Assembly (NCBI GenBank): GCA_002118135.1
Contig: BDIU01000308.1
Coordinates: forward strand, 48,548 to 112,547
DNA length: 64,000 nt
Direction of reading: 5' to 3'
Origin: Trebouxia sp. TZW2008
Lineage: Eukaryota; Chlorophyta; Trebouxiophyceae; Trebouxiales; Trebouxiaceae
Numbering within the stretch: the stretch's first letter is position 1; each line of letters opens with the position of its first letter. The notes beneath the pieces are model-generated. The model did no database searches, had not been told where the DNA came from, and saw only the letters and a program-made list of their open reading frames with translations. Shown here piece by piece: positions 13,201 to 23,400 of the stretch. Both the position numbers and the translations under genes were made by a program.

Positions 13201-15592
13201 TATTCCTCAATCTGCCGATTTTCATATCAATGCAGCGCTAGCAAATGATGCAGGCTTGGCAGGGCGATCTGCTTTGCTTATGCCGTAAGGGTGCATCAAT
13301 GTCAAAGGGAATACCTTTGTCACCCTTTAAGGCAGTCAGTAGTGCCGAGGGCTGATGGGCAGTCTGAGGCAAAGGTGCATGTGCAGCCATACTAGCAGTC
13401 AAAGCCTCAATGCGTGCTTTCCACCTCCCAATGAATGATAGCCTGCACAGAGCACAGAGCTTATAATCAAGTGCTCCATGATTGCAGCAGGACCCCATGG
13501 TTTGAATTGACCATATGTGCAGACCCACAACAGCATGATTTTCAGCATGCCATGCCATGATAAGCATAGTATCAAAGCGTCAGCCTAGTTTTCACATCTT
13601 GATGAGCTGAACAACACAGTCTGATGAAGAGGCAGAGCAAGTTGATTTGCCTGTTTATTTGAGTCTCAGGCAGCAGATGTTTGGCAGAACGCATGCTCAC
13701 CTGGAGGACTTGTAATAGCTGTCCATGAAGTGAGGGTCATCCCTGGATGACTTAGGCGGTCCTCGCAACAGATCACAGGCAGCTCGTGCTGCAGCAGCAC
13801 GCTCGTGAGCAATCCTATACTCAGCTGCATCTACTTGGACACCATCCAAAGTCTTCCTGCTGTCTGCAGATGCATGCCTGCTAGCATCTGCCACACATGC
13901 CAAGCCTTCCTGTTGAGCAGGCTTTGTGCTGCTGATGGTATGGCCTACAATTGTGCTATCTGATGTCTTTCTGATGTCTGCAGGGGCATGCCTGCTAGCA
14001 TCTGCCAGACTTGCCAAGCCTTCCTGTCGAGCAGACTCTGTGCTGCTGATGATGTGGCCTTCGTTCGTGCTATCTGATGTCTTTCTGATGTCTGCAGGGG
14101 CATGCCTGCTAGCAGTTGCCGCGCATGCCAAGCCTTCCTGTCGAGCAGGCCCTGTGCTGTTATGTCCATGGCCTGGCGCTGTGTCTACAGCATGTAGGAG
14201 GGCTGCTTCTGCATGGGGTTGTGAACCTGTGGCAGCTGACTGCGGCGAATGTCCGTCTGTGGGCAGCACAGCAGATGGGTGAGATTCAGCAAGCAAGTCT
14301 GGCTCAGCTGCAGGTGCATTGCTAGCCTTTGGCCTCAAATCCGTATCTTCAGCAGCAGCACCAAAGCTGAGCGCCTTGACGGGTCCATGCTTATCTGCTG
14401 CAGTCTGCTGGGCAGCGTCAAAGGCTTGGTGCTGCGCTGCAACACCACTCTGCATGTTGCCGGCTGCCAGAGGTGCCTCATGGTGCAGCTTGAAATCAGC
14501 ATCAAATGCTGACTGCTGTGCAGTGGAAGACAGGGCAGCTGGCTGTCCTTTGAGACTGGTGTCAGCGGCTGATGCAGCGTATTGCTTGTAGGGCGAGGGA
14601 GGCAAAGCTGCTGCAATGTGGGCGGGCTTCTGTGTTGTCAGTGCTGCAGTGCCTGGCTGCTGACGGAAGGCTGACAGTGTCCGCTGACCAGGCACGTCTC
14701 GCAGGCGCCACAAGACATACTCCTCAAGCTGCATGCAGCCACAAACCTGTTGCATGCTTCACACAAACTGTTTGCCATGCGAATGCTCAAACACAAAGAG
14801 GACAAAACCACAAGCCATGCGGAAAGGCAAATCAGCAAGTGGAGTGCACATATGCTTGCTTGAAGCCTTTTGACTGCATGGCACTGAATAAGCACAGAGC
14901 TGAATGTGCCAGTTCAACAACAGCTACATATCCTGATGAAACAATGCCAGACGCTAGGCATACCGGAAGAAGGACGCCTGCCTTCAACGAGTCCACCACC
15001 CATTCAGGACGCACAACTGGTGTAGGATCTCTGCATTGGCAATCACATGATTGGCCACCTACGCATGCATTGTGCAGTCTTGCTATCTGTTGCCGGCAGC
15101 AGTGTGCGGCTTTACCTTTCTCGCTGAAAGATCTTGACCTTGGCATCTGTCAAATTGCTGCAGATGATGTGTGTCACATATGATCGGCGGTAATACACCT
15201 CAAAGTTGCCTCCATGCAAGGCCATGATTTGCTTGAGATCCTGTCAAGCAGAACAGAAGTGAGGTCTTGCTGCAAGATGTTTCTCGAGCAGGTAGAAGCA
15301 CAGGCATGCTTGCCTGCTGTGAGGGTGTGGTGAAGCCATTCACTGTGATGCTGACTCCAGTGAACAAGGTTGACACAGCATGACCGCTGGCAGTGCCATA
15401 TGCCGCAGCAACGGCGCTTTGCTGATCAAACTGCTCCTGCAGCTTCTTGTTTTTGTTCTCCATATACTTTCTGAAACTGCCTCCATGATGTTCGACCTCG
15501 CCGGGTGCAGCCTGCTTGACATTGAGTACTTTGCCTTGGTGCTCTGGCTCGATGTGCCCATAACGCGTTGTCGGGTTCGTCATATGTTGCAC
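4269..15592 (-). CDS. REV1: REV1 translesion synthesis Y-family polymerase / dCMP transferase
   Basis: Thirteen exons resolve: 15592-15314, 15240-15116, 15030-14964, 14728-13701, 13442-about 13313, 12892-12621, 11180-10944, 10713-10560, 10104-9934, 9639-9416, 9017-6722, 5618-5456 and 4923-4269, giving about 1,930 residues. The N-terminus holds the KLQEQF helix and a BRCT domain (FTGVSITVNGFTTPS, VTHIICSNL, VVRPEWVVDSLKAG). The catalytic core has HLDMDCFFASV and SCDEAYLDVT (metal-binding Asp and Asp-Glu), a helix-hairpin-helix (VDELPGVGWNMCHKL) and a little-finger domain (GVKGRTVSLKI). Three UBM ubiquitin-binding motifs and a C-terminal polymerase-interaction domain follow. REV1 inserts dCMP opposite lesions and scaffolds pol zeta and other Y-family enzymes on ubiquitinated PCNA in the nucleus (family knowledge). 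The linker exon 9017-6722 is long, Ala/Gln/Ser-rich and low complexity. Intron 1 uses a GC donor. Extra exon fragments lie in its introns. Start could be 15583 instead. Confidence 0.95.
4380..4600 (-). other. REV1: REV1 C-terminal interaction domain
   Basis: The helices LWPELEIALNRL, LDALKKLVVQWAAK and LEDVQYMLKRLISF match the helical-bundle layout of the REV1 C-terminal domain, which recruits REV7 and other Y-family polymerases (family knowledge). Charged low-complexity sequence separates helices 1 and 2. Confidence 0.7.
4837..4908 (-). other. REV1: REV1 ubiquitin-binding motif 3
   Basis: The encoded motif is FTQVDPSVLCELPQDLQDEL, at the start of the last exon and just before the C-terminal interaction domain. 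It is a third UBM; animal REV1 has two. Confidence 0.75.
5636..6120. repeat. Imperfect minisatellite in REV1 intron
   Basis: At least six copies of a motif like TCAGCATGCTGTGCCTGCTT followed by GTTGCA recur at about 5639, 5712, 5868, 5957, 6014 and 6067, with 45-155 bp spacing. Some are followed by related tails (GGTATCA, TCCAGCAG). The tract fills the intron between the 6722 and 5618 exons and is not coding. Confidence 0.7.
6725..6796 (-). other. REV1: REV1 ubiquitin-binding motif 2
   Basis: The encoded motif is SQIDASVLNALPLEVRRELE, a second copy of the UBM signature at the end of the long linker exon. Confidence 0.8.
7899..7984 (-). other. REV1: REV1 ubiquitin-binding motif 1
   Basis: The encoded motif is LSQIDATVFAALPPEHQQEL, which has the UBM signature of hydrophobic-x-D, then L-P, then an acidic/amphipathic helix with a terminal E-L. 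UBMs bind ubiquitin on PCNA in REV1 and pol iota. Confidence 0.8.
11281..11393 (-). repeat. Truncated duplicate of the REV1 palm exon
   Basis: This copies the 5' part of the palm exon 11180-10944, including its acceptor (TCAG). It reads FYKVLLQATACLQPVSCDEA, then YLDVTGLGNASEVATFIRQQ, keeping the catalytic SCDEA. It stops matching after the IRQQ codons and has no convincing donor. The acceptor phase (0) equals that of the true exon. Confidence 0.85.
11755..11840 (+). repeat. Dispersed repeat copy, transposon-derived (REV1 intron)
   Basis: About 80 bp resembles the reverse complement of 47210-47290 in the CTR9 intron. Both encode a similar peptide (KERKEKSTPLGVITGASV here; KERKDKSAPLGVITGNSV there), so the shared piece looks like part of an old element ORF. 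Confidence 0.55.
12032..12125 (-). repeat. REV1 exon 3'-half copy C3
   Basis: This downstream copy reads VFIAEAKTRCPHLRVMPYQF, then DKYEEVSEQ. Its donor is destroyed: the GT at the exon end is AT. Copies C3+C2 and C1+intact exon form a 406-407 bp higher-order duplication. Confidence 0.85.
12214..12325 (-). repeat. REV1 exon 3'-half copy C2
   Basis: This downstream copy reads open as KFGIKTSMFIAEAKKLCPHL, then IVMPYQFDKNEEVSEQ. It retains a donor CAG/GTGGGC and has a possible acceptor ending CTACAAG. It is the best preserved of the extra copies. Confidence 0.85.
12438..12540 (-). repeat. REV1 exon 3'-half copy C1
   Basis: This is a downstream copy of the end of exon 12892-12621 (FIAEAK, HLIVMPYQFDKYE). 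A TAA interrupts the frame after KYE. The donor CAG/GTGAGA is retained. Confidence 0.85.
12947..13089 (-). repeat. Truncated duplicate of REV1 catalytic exon, 5' part
   Basis: This is a copy of the first half of exon 12892-12621, lying upstream of it in gene order with its own acceptor in the same phase. It encodes HAIIHLDMDCIFASVAELAD, with Ile replacing one Phe of the DCFFASV motif, and loses homology after SSASY, just before the EARKFGIK segment. Confidence 0.85.
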
Positions 15593-15856
15593 GCTGTTAG
15601 GGCAATCTCGAAGTCAGCCGGAGCCCTTGTCAGGATACAAATAGGCTGCTTGAACGACGCCGTTGGCGTAACAGCCGTGGTACATGGCGAAAGCTGTTGG
15701 CGAGATCTAGAGCGGTGTTGGAAACGCCAAGCACGCTCGATGCGTAGCATACGAAGCAGGTGACGAAATTTTTGCAACGCCAACCACGTCGGGAACTCAA
15801 GGCGCAGCGTCAACGCAACGAACATTGCGAGCGTCAGGCTGCCCCCCTCCCGTTGC
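15593..15856. promoter_or_regulatory. Divergent REV1 / polyamine oxidase promoter region
   Basis: This spacer of about 260 bp separates the REV1 start codon and the earliest in-frame ATG of the oxidase. It is richer in CG dinucleotides than most of the window. No specific factor site was recognised. Confidence 0.35.
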
Positions 15857-18800
15857 ATGCATTGCGGACGTGCATTAGCGCCTCGGACCATCGCTGTCGT
15901 GAGCAGGCACCGGCATCGCTTACGCGTGGCGTGCAGGTCGACCCGAGTGTGCACGACTGCGACCAGTGCGAACATGCCAAAGAAAAAGGTAGTCGTGGTC
16001 GGAGCAGGCTTTGCCGGCATCTCGGCTGCTCGTACGCTGTTGGCAGAAGCGCAAGCACCAATCGATCTGGTCATACTGGAGGCAAACTCAAGAGTAGGAG
16101 GCCGAGCTTGCACTGCAGAGGTGATCAGCAGCGACCTGACAGCAAGCCACTTTCTGCGCCCGACACCGTCATCGCATGCGTTGTAAAAGGCAATCAACTG
16201 TGCAGATACCAGGCTGTGGCAAAGTGGAACTAGGAGCCACCTGGTTTCACGGCATACATGGCAACCCACTGTATGAACACGCAGTTCAACTTGGCCTCAT
16301 GAACAGGGAAGAAGCTGAGAAGTCAGGCAAGCAAACTTGGCAACAGCAATGCCCAGTGCTCTTGCTGTGATTTTGCTGTGCATGCTGTGACTGCAATGAC
16401 AAAGTCTCTCGCTAAGCAGAGACGTCATGGGGTGCAATGAAGTATGTGCGTCAGGGCGAAGCTGCATTGCTGGGTGAGACGGACGCTGCTATCATCACAA
16501 AAGCACGCGATGTCTATGGGGAGGCCATTGAGGCCAGTACAGCTGGAGCAAAGGAAGGGTCTCCTGCAATTGTGGGGGATGCTGTACGTCAAGCATTTGC
16601 CAAGGTCAGCGGTGCTTCAGATGCACAGAAGACTCAGGTCGCCCTGATACCTGTCAATCTGTAGCACAACTCTCACAGCACATGAGTGCAGCATCATTGC
16701 AGATGCCATCACAGCATTCACCAAGTGTGCCGCACAATATTGCCTTTTGACCATATGGTCAGCACAGATGTATCAGGTGTCGTTCTTCGCGCTTGTCCTT
16801 GTCGTCGACCGTCGGATATCTTGCATTGTGCTGGGTGTATGCTCAGCTTCAGAGGGCAGACTGGAGCTACTGCTTGTCATTGGGATGGCTGCAGGCATTG
16901 CAAGACATGCAAGGGGCTTCAGTCAAGAGCAAAGTCATCTTGACGCATGTCACCTGTCAGCATGTAGTGCGCTACCTGGACTGTTTGCTCAGCTGCAGAG
17001 CACAGATACGTACTTGCCTCCTGTGTTTGTGATACAGGCACTGCAAGGCATGGAAGGAACCTCAGCCAGAAGCAAAGCCATTTTTACCGAGGCATGGGGC
17101 TGGAGGGAACAGCTCAAGAGGGCAGCGAACAGTCGCCACTCAAGCGCCACCCTAGCATGTCTTGTGTCAAGTGGACCATGTACTCAGCTCAGAGCAGACT
17201 GTCGTCACTGCTTGTTCACGGTATGGCTGCAGGCACTGCAAGGCATGGAAGGAGCCTCAGCCAGAAGCAAAGCCATTTTCACAGAGGCATGGGGCTGGAG
17301 GGAACAGCTCGAGAGGGCCATGGACGGTTGCCACACCACTGATGACATGTCAGCAGCCAGCCTGGCTCAGTATGATGAGTTTAAGGGGCCATTCCTGCCA
17401 GTGCCCTGTGGCTATCAGGCACGCTCTTGTTTTGAGCTCCATACTGGTTCAAGTTGCAATCACACACCCAAACCTACACCCAAACCTATCGAAAGTCTTA
17501 CCATTTGCTGTGTGGGCTTCATTGTTGTCTTTGGCCTTGAGATTGAGCGAGCTCACTACACAAAGAGTTCTGACTGTTTTGCAAGCCATGGTCATTGGTC
17601 GGCCATGGCAGCAGGGGTGTCAATGGCGTGATGCAATACGCCTGTATTTGTTCGTCAGTCTTGCTGCAAGCAGTTTGGTTGATGTGCTTCAGGCAGTTGG
17701 GTTCATGCTGTTCAGGTACTAGCAGAAAAGCTTGCTCAAGATTTGCCCATTCAGCATGGCTCTGTTGTGACACAAGTTGTCTGGGGTAAAGAAGACGTTA
17801 CTGTGCATTGTCGAGACGGAGAACCGATCCAGGCAGATGCTGCCATTGTGACAGTGTCTCTTGGTGTTCTCAAGGTACCCAGGAGCATGTTCAGCTGTGC
17901 ATCTACCTCATTTACAGGAGCCCTTCTTGTCTGACGCAAGACCAGCATACATGCATCAACTGGGCAGAAATCTTCTCTGTTGTGCATTGCAGTGAAAGCG
18001 ATGCCTCATGCATGTTTTGAGTTGAGGTGGCCCTCAGTACATGGGGCCTGTGGGTTGTCGAATCGCTTTTCTTTTCATCACAATCATTGAAATGCTTGCT
18101 AGTGCGGTCTTGTAACCCTGCTAGGCGCATACAGAAGCAGTGCATTGCCCCCAAAGCATCTTGTACAAAGCCATTCTGTTCAAATGCAAAAGATGATTGC
18201 CTGTGATGCTCCTAACTGCATCAGTCTTGGCTTTGCAAGCTCAAAGCTGCTGCCTATGTGAAGCGCGCAATAACCACATGAGAGCTTCCTGCAGGCACAG
18301 CATCAGCAGATGTTCAAGCCACAGCTGCCACAAAGCATGGCCGGAGCAATTGACAGGCTGGGCTTTGGAGTGGTAGACAAGATCGTCGTGGACTTTGGCG
18401 CAGCACATGGTACATCAGTGGGTGCATCAACATCAGGCGCTAGTCACTTTGGGCCAGCAGGGGGCAGCAATGCAGAGCAAAGCAGAGCAACACAGACAGA
18501 AACGCCAGTAGCCTCAACGGAAGACGACAGCATGCTGCCCTTGAATGCCAAAGACGCACTCTCATACTATCTGCTATGGAATCGTGAGGCGCAAGACTTC
18601 TTGCCAACCACCGCATCTAAAGCCAGGCTTGGCGATTCCACAGCAATACACACATCAGGTAGTAGAGATCCTCTGCATGAGATTGAAGGCTTGAGCAAGA
18701 ACATGAACGGCTTGAGCAAGAACATGAACGGCTTGAAGACTAGAGATAGGCAAGGGGGCAGTCTTGCTAAGAAGGGTGCAGGAGACAAGACTCCAGAGAC

Positions 18801-19410
18801 ACATGTTGTCACAGGTCCGCAACAGCCAGGACACGCAGTAGAAGACGCACAGAGCAGATCAGCTTCAGATTCTGTGGATCAAGATGCAGCCTCAACTTCA
18901 GGCAGACAACATGATCTACCAAACTGGGCGCATGGTGCGTACAGCATACGCTTTGCTGGCTCAGAATTTAAGCAGAACGGTGTGAGCGCAGAAGAGCCAG
19001 CTTCAAAGAGGTTTGGGGTGATGTGGATCACTGGTGCAAGTGCTCAAGACATGGAGGGTGAATCAGAAGCAGATTTGCAAAGATGCATGGCTGCTGTTTT
19101 ACAAGAATTTCCAGGACTTGCTTTGCCTGGTCAAATAAAAGTGTTTAGGTCTACATGGGGCTCTGATCCGCTTTTCCGAGGATCATATTCATTTGGCTCT
19201 GCCTCGGCTGTTGGAGGTGAATGCCTTGCGCTTTGTGAACCCCTCAGAGCTCAAAATGGATCAGAAAACCCAAAAAATATCAAGCTGCTGTTTGCTGGGG
19301 AGGCTTGCCATCCTGTTTACTATGGTTGTACACATGGGGCCTATCTGACAGGGCAGTCTCAGGCAAGGAAGCTGTTGGCTTCATGGACTAGCTCTGACAG
19401 CCATTTATGA
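15857..19410 (+). CDS. Polyamine oxidase, plant PAO5 / spermine-oxidase type (FAD amine oxidase)
   Basis: Exons: 15857 (or 15974)-16120, 16206-16326, 16420-16637, 17233-17418, 17719-17874 and 18295-19410, all in phase. KKKVVVVGAGFAGISAA is the FAD-binding Rossmann motif, followed by LVILEANSRVGGRA and ELGATWFHGIHGNPLYEHA. Later parts are SLGVLK, DRLGFGVVDKIVVDF, VFRSTWGSDPLFRGSYSF and the C-terminal FAD-contact block LLFAGEAC with YYGCTHGAYLTGQ. The enzyme oxidises spermine-type polyamines, releasing hydrogen peroxide (family knowledge). Starting at 15857 adds 39 Arg/Ser/Thr-rich, acid-free residues that look like an organelle transit peptide; starting at 15974 gives a cytosolic form. The last exon has a Ser/Gly-rich insert of roughly 200 residues with a GLSKNMN direct repeat. 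Two introns use GC donors (16327, 17419). Confidence 0.9.
16895..17150 (+). repeat. Two truncated duplicates of a polyamine oxidase exon
   Basis: Copies of the 5' end of exon 17233-17418 begin at 16895 (ALQDMQGASVKSK) and 17038 (ALQGMEGTSARSKAIFTEAW), each after its own CAG acceptor in phase 0. Both lie upstream of the intact exon (ALQGMEGASARSKAIFTEAW). Neither has a clear donor. Spacing between copies is 143 and 195 bp, and flanking intron sequence is duplicated too. Confidence 0.85.
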
Positions 19411-20460
19411 GTTGATTCAGTCACAAAGTTCTTTGTTGACATTCTTCATGTCTTGACATCATTCAGAAGCTTGCTGACTTGGACATGGCACACGCTGAGC
19501 ATCAGAACACTCGATCTGATGCAGGCTTGCATTCGTGTTTGCCAGTCCTGCCTTGAAGCTACTTCGGGAGCTGCAAAACACAGGCATCAATGGACATCTT
19601 CATGCAAATAATGAAGGGTCAATAAAGCAGCAAATGCAGCTTTCGAAACAAGCTTGCATGAGCGTTCATTCCTGCTTACCCGCTTCTGCTGTTCCTTTTG
19701 CTGAGGCTTCACCCATAAGAGGTATGCTGCTGTACCGGCAACAGCCCATGCTGCCAAGTTCTGCATGCATGGCGCAGACAGCTGTCAAGCGGAAATACGA
19801 GGAAAGCTGGCAAAAGCCCTTGCGAAACAAGCTTGATTTGATCTCGCAGCCAGCACCTTTGAGCCTCGAATGCCAAGGTTTTCGCTGACCAGGCGTCTGA
19901 AGCCTGCTGTTCTATTGGCAAAGGCCATCGGCCACACAGTGATGAAGATTTCTCAAGTAGCAGGGGCTGTGCTCGTGTCGGCGTAGTCAATGGTCGAAAG
20001 CCACACACATTTGCAGTGATCTGGGCCCTCGGTGCGTCAAACCTGTGATCAACGTCACTGCAAATTCTGCACTCGCAGAACCACTTCGATTAGTCATTCA
20101 AGCTGCTATCAGTCACACAACTTCAAAAGCACAGCTTGCATATTGCCTGTAGGCAAGGTATGCTTGCTTGCGGACAAAGCAATGCTGCACAGACGTGTGG
20201 ACGTATGCAAGGCTGAATGCATTCGAATGGGCTGAGCTGTCTATTTGCGTGCAAATGCATTCGGTCATGAGATATGCTTGATATGTTGCACTTTGCCTTC
20301 TGATAATATCTGTGAATTGTGCATCGCATTGCTAGCACTACCACTGTATTAGCCGACAGAACATACGCTTCCCCTGCAGATAGTGTGTGGATTTTTAATG
20401 AACGTATAAATGAGCCTGCAAGCCTTGTTGTGTGCATACTCATGCATCATATGACAAGCA
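19411..20460. other. Convergent intergenic spacer
   Basis: About 1 kb between the 3' ends of the polyamine oxidase and SET-domain genes. I see no supported ORF, RNA gene or clear repeat; it should hold both 3' UTRs. Confidence 0.5.
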
Positions 20461-23400
20461 TCACGTGTCAGCAAGTTGTTGAGGGTCATATTGCCAAAGA
20501 CACGACTTCAACAGCTGCTTCTTGCCTATTCTGAACTGCAGAGCTAGCATGTGGCGCTCATTTCGTGGTGCGCTATCCTGCGTGCTTTGAAGCTCTGCTA
20601 TGTCAGCCTCCAATGTGGTGACTTTCGAGCTGAGGGTGTCTTGGCAAAACTGGTACAGAGCCTGCATGCATGAGCAAATGTGTTTGCTTGGCTTTCGGAG
20701 GAAAGCAAACCATGGACAACAGTACAAAACAGATGCAGCAATATCAGCAGCAGCAACTGTAAAATCTATATTCACTGCGGAATTATGCAGCATATACATC
20801 AGCTTAGGTGTGAGTGGTGTCACAGATACTCTCATGCCCAAGTGACCTCTCAGTCTCAAACCATTGACAGCAGCAGGATAGGCATCTGTGCAGCATGCTG
20901 ACCGTTCACACAGCCATTGACTGGCACATTGCTAGCAGCAAATCTGTATGTGCCATGCACAAGATTTGAGATGCTACAAGGGACAGCCATGCTATTGGCC
21001 AATGTAGCCACAACGCAGCGAGCACATTGAGGGAAGGTTGCATGCAAGCCAAGTGTAGCATTTCACTGGAGCAATATACTATAGTCTCATGTCAGTGTGA
21101 TAGCACCAAGATTCAGCAGACATCCCACAGCTGACCTGCAGGACCTCCTTTTTTGCCAAATACTGAGCTGTGTCTGACACAGCCTGAGGCTGCACTATTG
21201 CCTGAATGTTGGAAGAGAACACCCGCTGGAAGAACTTTTGCAGAATCTGAAGAGGTTTGATGTTTTTCAGCGGTGACTCAGCTTGACGACCAAGCAGCTG
21301 AAACAGGGCTTGGACGGTGGTGGGTGACCAACCCTCTCTGGTCAGTTGTGCCTGCAGCAAATCATGTTACACCTGTCAACCAGTAGAAACACACCATTTG
21401 AGACAGCTTCCTACCAGTAGACATAGACCAGTCAAGACAGTTGTCCACTGGTAGCAAATGATCAGGCACTAGCAATGGATCAGTCAGCTCTGCCAAGGCC
21501 ATCTGTGCATACATGGTAGCCTGTGGGACAACGTGATGACTGAAACGACCTTGCCACAATGCGTAGATGCCAATTTTGGATGCTGCTCAAGCATAAAGTT
21601 CATTCTGACGAATGCTGGTGCTCCCAGAAACCAGTAAGGGGAAAAATTCCTCTTAAGTATTGGTTCTGGATGTAACATACAGTTGAGGAGGACAGTGCTG
21701 AGCACGTACAGTCAACATTGCATACACAATACGCATGGCCAGAATTGCATGCAGACCCTCTCCAGACGCTGTAACAGGGTTTGCAACAGCTCATAACAAG
21801 GATTGCAACAGGTGTTGCTGACACCTGTTGTAGGGCTTGATGCAAGTTGGCTTGGCCCTCGACAGCTTGCAGCTTCTGAGGCACAATCTCAAAATGCTGT
21901 GTCACAAACTGCAGCAGGTCTGCGCTGTAGGCATCATGTATGTTCTCAGAGTCTACAAAGCCGTAGTACTGCAGAAAGTCCTCGTTGGGTTTGGCTCCAT
22001 AGCTGTGCTTGATCTGCACTGGAGGTATACAATCATTCAGTCCTTACAGGTGCAAAAGGCTTGTGGCACTATAGCACTTGTAAGCTAGGACAGCAAGATG
22101 CAACCCTGTGCCGCCCGAAGGGGAAGGTCTTTGTCGGCAGTACAATACATATGTCCCACGACAGGAAGGCGTGATGCAAGCGTTGTGTCTGAAGACTTCA
22201 CACAGCAGATCATTCCTTGAGCATTGCTACAAAACGCAGCCTGCACATCATCATGCTTTGCCTTGCATGCCATAAGCACAAAGTGTTGCAGAACCTGGCA
22301 AATGAACTCGCTCAACAGCAAGGCACCAAACATGCAATGCAACACTGCCATTACTCAATGCATTGGAGGTGGTGAGGTCACTGAATCTGCAATGCAAGAA
22401 TGTCCCAGATGGATTGTGACTGCGCTGGAGGTGGTGATGCCATAAGACTGACCTCCTGACCGGCCGGCACCTCGTGTGTGATCACAGCTTCCAGCCTATC
22501 ACTCAGCCAGGTGCGCTGAATCTTGCTCTGCAACAATCAATGACAGACTGTGTTTACAAGGCAAACACATGGCTTGATCATGTACACAGCATCTTGTGCA
22601 CATTCTGACGGAGTCACATGAAATGAAATGCATGTCAGGAATGGGACACCAGCACCTTCCTACATAACTCGGCCACCATAGGTATGTGTTGAAGCAAGAG
22701 CAAATGTTTGGGATCAGAGGTGCAGGCCGAAGGCGTGTAAATTGTACCGTTTCAAGACGGTTCATTGCTTTTGTGCCTGCATGTACTGCTGTTGTTGCTG
22801 TGCTTCTGGCATTGCTTCTGCACGCACATGCTGTTGTTGCTGTGCTTCTGGCATTGCTTCTGTATGTGCATGCTGTTGTTGCTGTGCTTCTGTATGTACA
22901 TGTATGCATCAAGCAGGGTAATGGGACTTTACTAGCAAGCATATAAATCCTGAAGACGATGACAATGATGCAGGCTTACTTACAGAGCTGGTGGAGCTGT
23001 GATTGATAAGGTCCAGCACAGGCACCAGGGCAGCCGTGGACACCCCTTCCTGCTGGAATAGCCCCCGCAGCAAGGTGGCCAGAACGCTCATTGTCAGCAG
23101 GAAGCGGCAGCACATCAGAATCTGCAATGCAATGCTGCAACTTGTGAATTCACAACGAGCTTTGCTGCTACGTGTATACCTTGGGCAAAGGAGTGTCTGC
23201 AGACATTTACCAATGCCAAAGTCAATGCATATGGACAGGGCTGTGCGGCTGCTGCTGAGATGTAAGCAATATTCTGCTATGCGCGTAGCAGATGGGTCCG
23301 AGACGCTTTACTGCAAGCCTCTGCTGCATGCAGTCACCATTCTATCTGGTGACTGCATGAAGCCCTACCTAGAGGGCTTGCTGGCATGCAGGGCCCAAGC

